Part shown: positions 17,949 through 26,152 of the stretch, in pieces | Layout of the letters: each line of letters begins with the position of its first letter | Position numbering within the stretch: position 1 is the first letter of the stretch | Origin: Geothrix edaphica | GTDB taxonomy: Bacteria; Acidobacteriota; Holophagae; Holophagales; Holophagaceae | Length of the DNA: 64,000 bases | Assembly (NCBI RefSeq): GCF_030268045.1 | Contig: NZ_BSDC01000001.1 | Span: 806,001-870,000 of the forward strand | Direction: 5' to 3' | The notes under the pieces: generated by a model | The model's input: the letters and a program-made list of their open reading frames with translations, nothing else | Told to the model about the DNA's origin: nothing | The model's database searches: none | Program-made: the position numbers and the translations under genes

Positions 17949-19484
17949 TCACGACCACCGCCGCCACTCCCGGGCGTACAGGTGGACGAGCACCTGGTTG
18001 TCCAGGCGGTTCACTTCGGTGGGCACGCGGTCCATGTCCTTGGGGAAGGCGAACATGGCGGCGGTGGCCTCGTCGGACAGGTGCCGCAGGCCGGGCAGCA
18101 CGTGGGTGGGGATTTCGAAATCACGCTTTGAGGCCAGGGCGAAGCCCCAGACGCCGAAGGAGGGCACGGCCAGATGATAGGGATGCACCTTCAGGCCCGC
18201 GGCCTCCATGGTGGTGGCGATGCACCAGAAGGATTCCCGGGCCATCAGCGGAGAGGTGCTCTGCACGGCGATCATGGCGTCGTCGGCGAGGCGGCGCTGG
18301 AGCAGCCGGTAGAACCGCGAGGTGTAGAGCTTCCCCAGGGCATAGGTGTTGGGGTCGGGGAAGTCCACGAAGGCGAGATCGAAGGGCGCGCCCACCGGCT
18401 CCTGGAGCCAGATCATGGCGTCAGCATTGACCACCTTCACGCGGGGATCGTCCAGGGAGGCGCCGTTGAGCTGGCGCACCATGGGCTGCCGCCGCGCCAT
18501 GTCGGTCATGGCGGGGTCCAGGTCCACCAGCACGACCTCCTGCACCGCGGGGTGCTTCAGCACCTCCCGCACCGCCAGGCCATCGCCGCCGCCGCAGATG
18601 AGCACGCGCCTGGCATCGGGCCTCAGGGCGAAGGCCGGATGCACCAGGGCCTCGTGGTAGCGGTACTCGTCCGCGGAGGAGAACTGCAGGTTGCCGTTGA
18701 GGAAGAGCTGGAAGCTGCCCCGGCCGCGGGTGAGGACGATCCGCTGGTAGGCGCTGTCCTTGGCGTAGACGATCTCGTCGGCGAAGATCTCCTCCTCCAG
18801 GGCCAAGGTGAACTTCCCGGCGAACCCCAGCCCCACGGCCAGCAGGGCCATGACCGCGAGGCAGCGCAGGCGGATCAGCCGGGTGGGGCCCAGCTGGGAG
18901 GCCAGCAGGTAGGTGGACCACAGGCCCACGGCGGCGTTCAGCAGGCCGAAGAGGAGGCTCGTCCGCACCAGGCCCAGCTTGGGCATGAGGAGCAGCGGGA
19001 AGAGCAGGGAGGCGAAGAGGGCGCCCACGTAGTCGAGGGTGAGCACGCCGGCGATCAGGTCCTTGAAGCGCACCTGGTCCTTGAGGATGCGCATGAGGAT
19101 GGGGATCTCCAGCCCCACCAGGGTGCCTACCGCCATCACCACGCCGTAGAGCACGACCCGGAAGGCGTGGGTGTGGGCGAAGGCCTGGAAGAGGATGGGG
19201 GCCGAGAAGCCGCCCACCAGGGCCACCGCCAGCTCCAGGTCCACGAAGCGCCGCGCCAGGCCCCGCTGGAGGAACTTCGAGAGGTACGAGCCCAGCCCCA
19301 TGGCGCTGAGGTAGACCCCGATCACCGTGGAGAACTGCGTGACCGAGTCCCCCAGCAGGTAGCTCGACAGGGTTCCGGCCACCAGCTCGTAGATCAGCCC
19401 GCAGCTGGCGATGAGCAGTACGCTGATGAACAGCAGCGGCGCCTTGAGGGTCGATGGCGGCGCCTCAGGGCCGGGCTCACCCAT
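17949..19484 (-). CDS. Membrane-fused spermidine-synthase-like protein
   Basis: A 511-residue fusion. Residues 1 to about 215 form around seven transmembrane helices (starting LLFISVLLIASCGLIYELVA). Residues about 215-500 are a spermidine-synthase-type Rossmann domain with LICGGGDGLAVREVLKH, VVLVDLDPAMTDMAR and VVNADAMIWL. The active-site loop reads FVDFPDPNTYALGKLY rather than the D-x-S-D-P-x-G-P of classical SpeE, so it may not make spermidine. The aminopropyl donor would be decarboxylated S-adenosylmethionine, yet no speD is present nearby. Its start overlaps the DUF350 gene by 8 bp, so it belongs to the DUF4178/DUF350 operon. Confidence 0.88.
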   Translation of the reverse strand: MGEPGPEAPPSTLKAPLLFISVLLIASCGLIYELVAGTLSSYLLGDSVTQFSTVIGVYLSAMGLGSYLSKFLQRGLARRFVDLELAVALVGGFSAPILFQAFAHTHAFRVVLYGVVMAVGTLVGLEIPILMRILKDQVRFKDLIAGVLTLDYVGALFASLLFPLLLMPKLGLVRTSLLFGLLNAAVGLWSTYLLASQLGPTRLIRLRCLAVMALLAVGLGFAGKFTLALEEEIFADEIVYAKDSAYQRIVLTRGRGSFQLFLNGNLQFSSADEYRYHEALVHPAFALRPDARRVLICGGGDGLAVREVLKHPAVQEVVLVDLDPAMTDMARRQPMVRQLNGASLDDPRVKVVNADAMIWLQEPVGAPFDLAFVDFPDPNTYALGKLYTSRFYRLLQRRLADDAMIAVQSTSPLMARESFWCIATTMEAAGLKVHPYHLAVPSFGVWGFALASKRDFEIPTHVLPGLRHLSDEATAAMFAFPKDMDRVPTEVNRLDNQVLVHLYAREWRRWS

Positions 19485-19695
19485 GGATCGCGGCGGCGAT
19501 GATGAGGCTGATGCCCAGGATGAGGCTGCCGAGGACGATGCCGAGGGCGATGTTCTGGTCGTCCTCCATCTCCTTGCGGAGGGAGAAGGGCAGGATCTTC
19601 ACGAGCACCAGCCAGACCACGCCGAGGATGACGAGGCCGAGAAGGGAGAAGACGGCGGCGACGAGGAGCTGGTGGAGCAGCTGGTTCGTGATCAT
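19477..19695 (-). CDS. DUF350 small membrane protein
   Basis: A 72-residue membrane protein with two hydrophobic helices (about 10-34 and 48-70) separated by a charged loop (LRKEMEDDQNIA). This is half of the four-helix YjfL/DUF350 unit. The ATG at 19695 has GGAGG 6 nt upstream and overlaps the stop of the preceding 59-residue gene (TGATG), which rules out the much longer in-frame extension. DUF350 proteins are often found with DUF4178 proteins, PspA homologues and polyamine-type enzymes in envelope-stress gene sets; their biochemical role is unknown. Confidence 0.88.
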   Translation of the reverse strand: MITNQLLHQLLVAAVFSLLGLVILGVVWLVLVKILPFSLRKEMEDDQNIALGIVLGSLILGISLIIAAAIHG

Positions 19696-19874
19696 CACTT
19701 GCCTCCGTGAAAGCCGTTGTTGTGCAGGAAGGTGCGGTAGGCGCCGGGGGTCTGGCGCACACTGGGCGGCAGGTCGGCGCGGCGCCGGTTCCCGAAGAAC
19801 TCGCGGCCGAGGAAACCGTTGGCCACCATGAGGCTGAACCCGCCGCCGAGGAAGAGCAGATAGAGGATGCGCAT
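19695..19874 (-). CDS. 59-residue membrane-associated protein
   Basis: A short gene placed exactly between the DUF4178 and DUF350 genes, sharing TGATG stop/start overlaps at both ends (19874 and 19695). The product is 59 residues. It has an N-terminal hydrophobic helix (MRILYLLFLGGGFSLMVANG), then a basic/aromatic segment (FLGREFFGNRRRADLPP) and a soluble tail ending in HNNGFHGGK. It is predicted to be a single-pass membrane protein. I recognise no family. The seamless coupling at both sides argues strongly that it is translated and is a working part of the same system. Confidence 0.8.
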   Translation of the reverse strand: MRILYLLFLGGGFSLMVANGFLGREFFGNRRRADLPPSVRQTPGAYRTFLHNNGFHGGK

Positions 19875-21904
19875 CAGTCGTCACTCCCGGAGGCGCCCAC
19901 GTTCGGCGCGTACATGCTCTCCTGCCAGCGTCGGCTTTCGAACGCCGCCATGCGGAACACCATGAGCAGGGGCACCACGAGGATGGCCAGGAGGGCCAGG
20001 CCCGGATACAGCCAGCGCATGACGCCCTGGCGCAGGCGCACGTCGATGACCCGGACGGGCGGCACCTTCCCGTCCCACTGGGGGGCGAGGCGCAGCACAT
20101 AGCTGCCCGCCGGCACGGCGCTGAGGAACACGGTCTGGGCCTGGTCGCCCTCGGACCAGGACTCGCCGCCATCCACGCCGTGGTACCAGCTCGATTCCAC
20201 GAGGAAGAGCTCCGCCACGCCGGTGGTCTCGCTCACCAGGGCCCCTTCCAGGCCCACCCAGCTGTTGTTCACGGGGGCGCTGAGGGTGACGGCCAGGTTC
20301 CGGTGGGCATCCCTGATCTCGATGGGATCGGAGAAGAACACGGGTTCCTGGGCTTCTGCAGGGGCCGGCGCGGTCGAGCCCACCGGGGCCGGCGGCCTCC
20401 GGGCCGGAATGCCCTGCCGGGCGGCGCCCGGGGCGTCGGCCTGGATCCGGGCCAGGTCGTACAGGTTCAGCTGCCGGTGGAACAGCTCGGTGTTGCGGTG
20501 GGTGATGGACTCCACCATCACGAGCAGCAGCAGGAGGCCCAGGGCTCCCACGAGCCAGAGGGCGGATTTCGCCAGTGCCGCCTTGTGGGGATTGGGCTGG
20601 AAGGAGGCGATGCCGGTGGGCTCGGGCGGCACGCCTTCGAGCCTGAAGGCGGCCCAGACCTCCCGGGGCTCCAGGTAGGTGGAGAGGCTCCAGTTCACCT
20701 CACCGCCCCCGCCCTTGTGCGCCTGGCGCTCGCGGGTGAGGCTGCGGGGCGGCGCCACGAACTCGGCCACCTCCACCCGCTCGCCCTGCTCCACGGTCCA
20801 GTAGAACTCGCCCCAGACGCCCTCTACGACGGCCTCCACATCCTGGAAGCGCCGCCAGTTGTGACCCTGGGTCCAGAGGTTCTTCTGCCCGTCGCGGACC
20901 TGGGGGACCTCGCCCGGCGCCACGGCCACGGCCAGGCTCCAGTGGCCGTCGCTCTGCACCAGCCACTGGAAGCCGTGGTGGCTGTCCAGCAGCAGGTACT
21001 CGTTCCACGGGTAGTCGGTGCCCTCGACGTGGCAGCTCCGCCGCAGCTGGCCGATGCAGATGACGGACTCGCCGCGCAGGGTGCCTTCCGCGCCCAGGGG
21101 GATCACCACATCCTGGTGCGGCTGCTTCAGGCTCTTGAGGAAGGCCAGCTTGCCGCCCTCGGCCGCCAGCAGGCTGCCGCAGCTGGGGCAGCCCACGCGC
21201 AGCGTCTGGTCCGGGGCGCGGAGGGCCAGGGCGCCGCCGCACTTGGGGCAGTTGAGACTCTGGGTGCCCACCTTGGGCGGTTTGCGGGTTCCGCCCTGGA
21301 TGCCGAGCTCGGCCAGGGCGATCTCGCGGCCCAGGAAGAAGAGGGGCGGATCCTCGCCGTAGTCGAGGGTGGCGAAGGCGCCATTGCGGCCCGACAGGTC
21401 CGCGTAGCGGTAGCTGGCGCCGGGCTCCACGGCCCATGGGATCTCGCCCTCGGCGCTGTGGAAGGAGGCCTCGCTGACTTCCCCCACGGTCCAGAGGCCG
21501 TCGGGCCCCAGGTCCGCAAGCCCGCCGACCTGCAGGTCCGCCGGGGTGGGCAGCACGCCGTGGGGCGTCTGGGTGAAGGTCAGGTAGAAGCGGCCCTGCG
21601 CCTCCGCCAGCCAGCCCCAGCGGCCGTCGTCCAGGGCCAGGTACCACTCGTCCCAGATGCCACCCAGGGGATGCTTGAGCTGCACCCGGCCGGCGAGTGT
21701 GAAGGACCGTCCCGTGTAGCGTCCCGTGGCGCCCAGGCCCAGGGGTGAGCCCGTCTCCACCAGGTCGGCGACCTTGCCGATGAGCTCGGGATCCCGGTCG
21801 CGCCGGGCCGCCAGGGCCTTGCAGTACGAACAGACGGCCACCATGGTCCCGGGCCGGAAGCTCAGGGAGGCACCGCAGCTGGGGCAGGAGGCGAGGGGGC
21901 TCAT
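19874..21904 (-). CDS. DUF4178 protein with two zinc ribbons and a membrane-anchored C-terminus
   Basis: A 676-residue modular protein. Residues 7-28 form a zinc ribbon (CPSC...CSYC). A first DUF4178-like beta domain runs about 40-115 and contains GGIWDEWYLALDDGRWGWLA. A second ribbon (C219/C222, C239/C242) precedes a second DUF4178 domain (DYPWNEYLLLDSHHGFQWLV). Two transmembrane helices follow (ALWLVGALGLLLLLVMVES and LYPGLALLAILVVPLLMVF), with a periplasm-like domain between them. The ATG at 21904 was chosen because the first ribbon begins there; longer in-frame sequence upstream is antisense to the aminotransferase. It lies 26 bp after that gene and is coupled to the 59-residue gene by TGATG. 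Confidence 0.85.
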   Translation of the reverse strand: MSPLASCPSCGASLSFRPGTMVAVCSYCKALAARRDRDPELIGKVADLVETGSPLGLGATGRYTGRSFTLAGRVQLKHPLGGIWDEWYLALDDGRWGWLAEAQGRFYLTFTQTPHGVLPTPADLQVGGLADLGPDGLWTVGEVSEASFHSAEGEIPWAVEPGASYRYADLSGRNGAFATLDYGEDPPLFFLGREIALAELGIQGGTRKPPKVGTQSLNCPKCGGALALRAPDQTLRVGCPSCGSLLAAEGGKLAFLKSLKQPHQDVVIPLGAEGTLRGESVICIGQLRRSCHVEGTDYPWNEYLLLDSHHGFQWLVQSDGHWSLAVAVAPGEVPQVRDGQKNLWTQGHNWRRFQDVEAVVEGVWGEFYWTVEQGERVEVAEFVAPPRSLTRERQAHKGGGGEVNWSLSTYLEPREVWAAFRLEGVPPEPTGIASFQPNPHKAALAKSALWLVGALGLLLLLVMVESITHRNTELFHRQLNLYDLARIQADAPGAARQGIPARRPPAPVGSTAPAPAEAQEPVFFSDPIEIRDAHRNLAVTLSAPVNNSWVGLEGALVSETTGVAELFLVESSWYHGVDGGESWSEGDQAQTVFLSAVPAGSYVLRLAPQWDGKVPPVRVIDVRLRQGVMRWLYPGLALLAILVVPLLMVFRMAAFESRRWQESMYAPNVGASGSDD

Positions 21905-21930
21905 GGGATCCCGGTGATTATGCAGGCCGG

Positions 21931-23088
21931 TCAGAGGGAGGGGAAGATGCGGGCCAGCCCATCCCGGAAGGTTTCTTCCGGAGTGAGGAGGCTCAGCACC
22001 AGGTGGCCGTCGCCGGGGAGGTCGAAGAAGGACCCGGGATGCACCAGGACGCCACTCTGTTCGAGCAGGCGCAGGGCGCAGGCCTCGTCCCCATCCACGG
22101 CGGGCCGGCGGAGCAGGACGGACCAGCCGCCCTCCACAGGCAGCCTGGACAGGTGGGGATGGGCGGTCAGCGCCGCGTCCAGGCTGGCGAGGTTGGCCCG
22201 CAGGCGGGCCAGCACCTGGCCGCGGATGCCGGGCGCGAGGGCCAACAGCGCCGGGGCTGCGGCCTGCGCGGGGGCGGACACGGACAGGTACTGGTCCGCC
22301 AGGAAGGCCAGGGCGTCCAGGCATTCCGCCGCGCCGGGCCCGCGGGCGGCGATCCAGCCGAGCTTGAGCTGGGGCAGGGCCGCCACCTTGCTGAGGCCCG
22401 AGAGCAGGAAGACCGGACAGGGCGGGTCCGGGTCCAGGAGGGCCGTGGCCAGGCGGTCGGCGGGCGGCTCCAGGGCATAGTCCGCAAAGACCTCGTCCAC
22501 CAGGAGGGCCAGACCGAGCCTGCCGCAGAGTGCCGTGAGGGCGGACCATTCCGCCCTGGACAGGAAGTGGCCGGTGGGATTGTTGGGGTTCACCACCACG
22601 ACGGCCCGGGTCCGGGGGCCCGCCGCCGCTTCGAGGGCGCCGAGATCCAGGTGCCAGCGATCGTGGAAGTACGAGGGGACCGGGCGGGCCTGGAGGCCCT
22701 CCAGCCGCGCCAGCCAGTCGAACAGCGGATAGCTGGGGCTGGGCACCAGCACCTCGTCGCCGGGATCGCCCAGCAGCTTGAAGAGCAGGCCGTAGCCCTC
22801 GCTGGTGGAGGCCGTGAGCAGCAGCTCTCCGGCCCGCAGGCCGTGGCCGTGGTGCGTCGCGATGGCCTCGCGGGCGATCCGCGATCCCTGCGGGTCGGGA
22901 TCGTAGCCCAGCACCGCGGGGACCGACAGGGCCGCGCGGATGTCCGCCTCGGGGTAGGCGAATCCGCAGCGGGTGGGGTTGGAACCCGTCAGGTCGAGGA
23001 CCGGCCGGCCCTCCGAGCGCAGCCGCGCCAGCAGAGCCGACAGGGCGTTCAGCTCGAAGCCGGGCGGAAGACGGGAGGAGAGGCGCAT
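21931..23088 (-). CDS. PLP-dependent aminotransferase, class I/II
   Basis: A 385-residue fold-type I aminotransferase. Family marks include LDLTGSNPTRCGF near the N-terminus, VVVNPNNPTGHFL, the PLP-binding Asp in LLVDEVFADYAL, and the Schiff-base Lys in SGLSKVAALPQLKLGW. The start ATG at 23088 is the first after the divergent elbB leader; longer open sequence upstream is antisense to elbB. The substrate is unknown. It is divergent from elbB (75 bp between starts). It is followed by the DUF4178 gene after 26 bp, so it may be the first gene of that operon and could supply or remove an amino group in the same pathway. Confidence 0.9.
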   Translation of the reverse strand: MRLSSRLPPGFELNALSALLARLRSEGRPVLDLTGSNPTRCGFAYPEADIRAALSVPAVLGYDPDPQGSRIAREAIATHHGHGLRAGELLLTASTSEGYGLLFKLLGDPGDEVLVPSPSYPLFDWLARLEGLQARPVPSYFHDRWHLDLGALEAAAGPRTRAVVVVNPNNPTGHFLSRAEWSALTALCGRLGLALLVDEVFADYALEPPADRLATALLDPDPPCPVFLLSGLSKVAALPQLKLGWIAARGPGAAECLDALAFLADQYLSVSAPAQAAAPALLALAPGIRGQVLARLRANLASLDAALTAHPHLSRLPVEGGWSVLLRRPAVDGDEACALRLLEQSGVLVHPGSFFDLPGDGHLVLSLLTPEETFRDGLARIFPSL

Positions 23089-23163
23089 TCGACCAGGGTA
23101 GACGAATTGCCTGGGGCGCCTGTTCCCGGGGTGGATAATCGACCCATCCATCAGGAGGCTCCC

Positions 23164-23841
23164 ATGGCGAAGACCCCGAAGGTCGCGGTGCTGCTGGCCG
23201 GTTGCGGCCATCTGGACGGGGCGGAGGTACGCGAGGCCGTACTCACCATGCTGGCCCTGGACCAGCATGGCGCCGCCTTCCAGTGCATCGCCCCCAACGC
23301 CGACCAGCACCATGTGATCAACCACGTCACGGGCCAGCCGGTGCCGGGCGCCCGGCGCAACATCCTGGAGGAGTCCAGCCGCATCGCGCGGGTGGGCCAG
23401 TGCCTGGACCTGGCGGAGGCGAAGGCTGCGGACTTCGATGCCTTGGTGATGCCCGGCGGGTACGGCGTGGCCAAGAATCACTGCACCTTTGCCTTCAAGG
23501 GCGCCGAGGGCGAGGTTCGGCCTGACGTGGCGGCTTTCGTGAGGGCCTTCTTCGACGCGAAGAAGCCGGTGGGTGCCATCTGCATTGCCCCGGCCCTGGT
23601 GGCCCTGGCCCTGGCGGGCAAGGCTTCCGCGGACCTCACCCTGGGCAACGACGCCGGCTGCGCCGCCGCCGTGAACAAGCTGGGCCAGCACCACAAGGAC
23701 ACGCCCAGCGCGAGGGAGATCGTCATCGACGAAGCCTGCAAGCTCGTCACCACGCCCGCCTACATGTTCGACGACGCGCGGCTGAGCGATGTGTTCGTGG
23801 GCATCGAGCGGTGCGTGGCGGAAGTGCTGAAGAGGGTCTAG
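23164..23841 (+). CDS. elbB: Isoprenoid-biosynthesis glyoxalase ElbB (DJ-1/PfpI family)
   Basis: A 225-residue DJ-1/PfpI-superfamily protein. The N-terminus KVAVLLAGCGHLDGAEVREA and the block FDALVMPGGYGVAKN with the nucleophile-elbow segment GAICIAPAL match ElbB, for which weak glyoxalase activity has been reported. The AGGAGG sequence 6 nt before the ATG at 23164 fixes the start; a much longer in-frame upstream extension is antisense to the aminotransferase. It is probably cytoplasmic. Its 3' end overlaps the convergent hypothetical gene by 4 bp. Confidence 0.93.
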   Translation: MAKTPKVAVLLAGCGHLDGAEVREAVLTMLALDQHGAAFQCIAPNADQHHVINHVTGQPVPGARRNILEESSRIARVGQCLDLAEAKAADFDALVMPGGYGVAKNHCTFAFKGAEGEVRPDVAAFVRAFFDAKKPVGAICIAPALVALALAGKASADLTLGNDAGCAAAVNKLGQHHKDTPSAREIVIDEACKLVTTPAYMFDDARLSDVFVGIERCVAEVLKRV

Positions 23842-24542
23842 CCTTCACTCTCTCTTCGCGGATGCACCATCCGCCGCAGGGCCGGCGTCAGGATCCGGCT
23901 GGCGGCGAGGATGCGGGCGTCTTCGTCCATGGCCTTGATCCAGGGCGCCGCATGGCCCAGGGCGAGGCCTGAGTCTGGCAGGGCCAGGCTGCGGTCCAGG
24001 GCGCGCAGCACCTGGTCCGCCACCGGCCCCGTGTCGCGCCAGCGGGAGGCGGCCAGGGCCTCGACCTGGGGGGGGCGCAGGGGCGGCTGGATGAGGGCCA
24101 CCAGGGCTTCCATGCCCAGCTTCGGATTCTGGAGGAAGGCGGCCAGCACGCCGAGGTCCGGCGCCCGCCACACCAGGGCCCACAGCGGCCGGGGCGCGTG
24201 CAGGGCCAAGCTGCGGCGCTCCCCCGTGGTCATGACCGCCCAGAGCCGCTGGAGCTTTTCCGTGGCCTGCTGGCGCGCCTGGGGATGGGCCTCCGCATCC
24301 ACCGCCACCGCCGCCAGGGCGCGCCAGGGCAGGCGGACCATGAGCGCGGAGCGCAGATGGGCCGGGGCCTTTGGGTGCTGGGCGATCCAGCGCAGCAGGA
24401 GGGGGCGCTTCCGCAGCTCCGGCAGCTCCGCCGCGGCTTCCAGCCACCCCCGGGGCGGCTCCGGATGCCGCAGCAGCCGGCAGAACCGCGGCCACGGCAT
24501 CTCAGGTGGCAGGGCCCAGGGGGCGGGGGAAGTGCGGGGCAT
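23838..24542 (-). CDS. Hypothetical helical-repeat protein
   Basis: A 234-residue protein of unknown family, rich in Ala, Leu, Arg and Pro. Regularly spaced helical pairs (RKRPLLLRWIAQHPKAPAHL, LPWRALAAVAVDAEAHPQAR, LGVLAAFLQNPKLGMEALV) look like HEAT-type or similar solenoid repeats. No signal peptide, membrane segment or catalytic motif is evident. It is transcribed alone, divergent from the DUF2520 gene and separated from it by a short-tandem-repeat region, and ends in a 4-bp overlap with elbB. The coding bias matches its neighbours. Confidence 0.7.
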   Translation of the reverse strand: MPRTSPAPWALPPEMPWPRFCRLLRHPEPPRGWLEAAAELPELRKRPLLLRWIAQHPKAPAHLRSALMVRLPWRALAAVAVDAEAHPQARQQATEKLQRLWAVMTTGERRSLALHAPRPLWALVWRAPDLGVLAAFLQNPKLGMEALVALIQPPLRPPQVEALAASRWRDTGPVADQVLRALDRSLALPDSGLALGHAAPWIKAMDEDARILAASRILTPALRRMVHPRRESEG

Positions 24543-24576
24543 GGGGGAAGTCTAAGGGAATTGAGTCTGGAGTCCG

Positions 24577-24618
24577 GACTGAGGACTGAAGACTGAAGAC
24601 TGAAGACTGAGGACTGCA
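24577..24618. repeat. Six tandem 7-bp repeats (GACTGAR)
   Basis: Six consecutive heptamers GACTGA[A/G], the last degenerate as GACTGCA, occupy the 101-bp gap between two divergent genes. The lower GC of the units stands out from the surroundings. Such slippage-prone arrays near promoters can change spacer length. Confidence 0.85.
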
Positions 24619-24643
24619 GGCTGATTTGCGCCACACTGTCCCC

Positions 24644-25279
24644 ATGGCTCCCGAGTTCACCATCCTGGGTCGTGGCCGCGCCGGCCGCGCGCTGGCGGCG
24701 GCCTGGGGGCCGCGGGTGGCGCTGCTGGACCACGACGCCCGGCCCGGGGGGCTGGTGCTTCTCGCGGTGCCGGATCGCGCAGTGGCCGAGCTGGCCGCGG
24801 CCTTCCCGGGCCGCTGCGTGCACCTGGCCGGCAGCCTGCACCTGCCGGGGATTCCCTGCGCCCACCCTCTCACCAGCTTCGATGGCGAGCCCCGGGACTG
24901 GACCGGCACGCCCGTGGCCGTCACCGGAGCCGTGCCGGACCTCCTGCGCCGGGCCTTCGGCGATCTGGGCTTTGCAGCCTTCGATCTGCCCGGGGAGCTG
25001 AAGCCGCTCTACCACGCGGCGGCGGTCCTCAGCTCGGGTCACGCGGCTTCGCTGTGGCTGGGGGCCGAGGCCCTGCTGCGCGCCCACGGTGTGGCGCTGC
25101 CGGGTCGGGGTCTGCTGCCGCTGGCGGAAGCCACCCTGCACAATGTGGCGGCCCTCGGGGCCGCCGGGCGCACGGGGCCCTTCGTCCGCGGCGACGAGGC
25201 CACCATCGCCCGGGACGCGGAGGCCCTGCCGGATCCCTGGCGCGAGATCTTCCTGAAGCTGGGGCGAAGCCTCGGCTGA
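24644..25279 (+). CDS. Rossmann-fold DUF2520 oxidoreductase-like protein
   Basis: A 211-residue protein. An N-terminal nucleotide-binding fold begins FTILGRGRAGRALAAAWG, a G-x-G-x-x-G motif, and continues with VLLAVPDRAVAELA and AGSLHLPG. The C-terminal helical half (ELKPLYHAAAVLSSGHAASL) matches the DUF2520 domain. Together they resemble ketopantoate-reductase or 6-phosphogluconate-dehydrogenase-like enzymes, although the substrate is unknown. The ATG at 24644 is preferred to an upstream TTG at 24626. EamA transporter and miaE genes follow at 24 bp and with a 4-bp overlap, which makes a three-gene operon. Confidence 0.85.
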   Translation: MAPEFTILGRGRAGRALAAAWGPRVALLDHDARPGGLVLLAVPDRAVAELAAAFPGRCVHLAGSLHLPGIPCAHPLTSFDGEPRDWTGTPVAVTGAVPDLLRRAFGDLGFAAFDLPGELKPLYHAAAVLSSGHAASLWLGAEALLRAHGVALPGRGLLPLAEATLHNVAALGAAGRTGPFVRGDEATIARDAEALPDPWREIFLKLGRSLG

Positions 25280-25303
25280 ATCCGCCACCTCCCACGGAGT
25301 GCC

Positions 25304-26152
25304 ATGTCCCTGCTGCTCATCGTCTCGATCCTCTGGGCCCTGTCCTTCGGCCTCACGGCCCAGGTGAGCGGCCTGGGGGCCCCCTTCGTGACCGCGGCAC
25401 GGACCCTCCTGGCGGCCCTGGTGTTCCTGCCCTTCCTGGATGTGAAGGGGCTGTCCCGGGGCCAGGTGCTGGCCTTCGCGGGCATCGGGGCGCTGCAGTT
25501 CGGCCTCATGTACCTGCTCTACATCGCCTCCTTTCGCTGGCTGCAGTCCTCCGAGGTGGCGCTGTTCACGATCTTCACGCCCCTGTTCGTGACGCTCACG
25601 GCGGATCTCCTGCGGGGGCGGTTCTCCTGGCTGTTCCTGCTCACGGCGGCCCTGGCGGTGCTGGGGACGGGCATCTGCGTCTGGTCCGGGCTGGGCCGGA
25701 AGGGGATCCTGGCGGGCTTCCTGCTGATGCAGGGGGCGAACCTGTGTTTCGCCCTGGGCCAGGTGCTCTACCGGCGCTTGGCCCCGGCCTCGGGCAAACG
25801 GGACCGCGACCTCATGGGCCTCCTGTACCTGGGCGCCTCTGCGGTGGCCGTGGCCATGGCGGCGCCCACCATCCCCTGGGCCAAGGTGGCCGCCATGGAT
25901 AGTCGGCAGGTGGCCGTGCTCGTCTACCTGGGCGTGGTGGCCTCGGGGCTGGGATTCTTCCTCTTCAACGCCGGGGCGCGCCGGACGGACATCGGCACCC
26001 TGGCCGTCTTCAACAACATGAAGATCCCCCTGGCCATCCTGGCCTCGGGCCTGGTGTTCCGCGAAGCCGTCGACTGGCCGAGGCTGGCCGCTGGCGGGGC
26101 GGTCATCGCCTGCGCCCTGGGGCTGAACGGCCTCTCCGGAGCCCGCCCATGA
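25304..26152 (+). CDS. EamA/DMT-family transporter
   Basis: A 282-residue inner-membrane protein with ten predicted helices in two EamA halves, beginning LLLIVSILWALSFGLTAQVS. The second half has the family-typical YLGVVASGLGFFLFNAGARR and ends with a hydrophobic helix (AAGGAVIACALGLNGLSG). Drug/metabolite transporters of this kind export or import small metabolites. The sequence does not show which. The start has GGAG upstream, and the stop overlaps the miaE ATG (ATGA). Confidence 0.92.
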   Translation: MSLLLIVSILWALSFGLTAQVSGLGAPFVTAARTLLAALVFLPFLDVKGLSRGQVLAFAGIGALQFGLMYLLYIASFRWLQSSEVALFTIFTPLFVTLTADLLRGRFSWLFLLTAALAVLGTGICVWSGLGRKGILAGFLLMQGANLCFALGQVLYRRLAPASGKRDRDLMGLLYLGASAVAVAMAAPTIPWAKVAAMDSRQVAVLVYLGVVASGLGFFLFNAGARRTDIGTLAVFNNMKIPLAILASGLVFREAVDWPRLAAGGAVIACALGLNGLSGARP

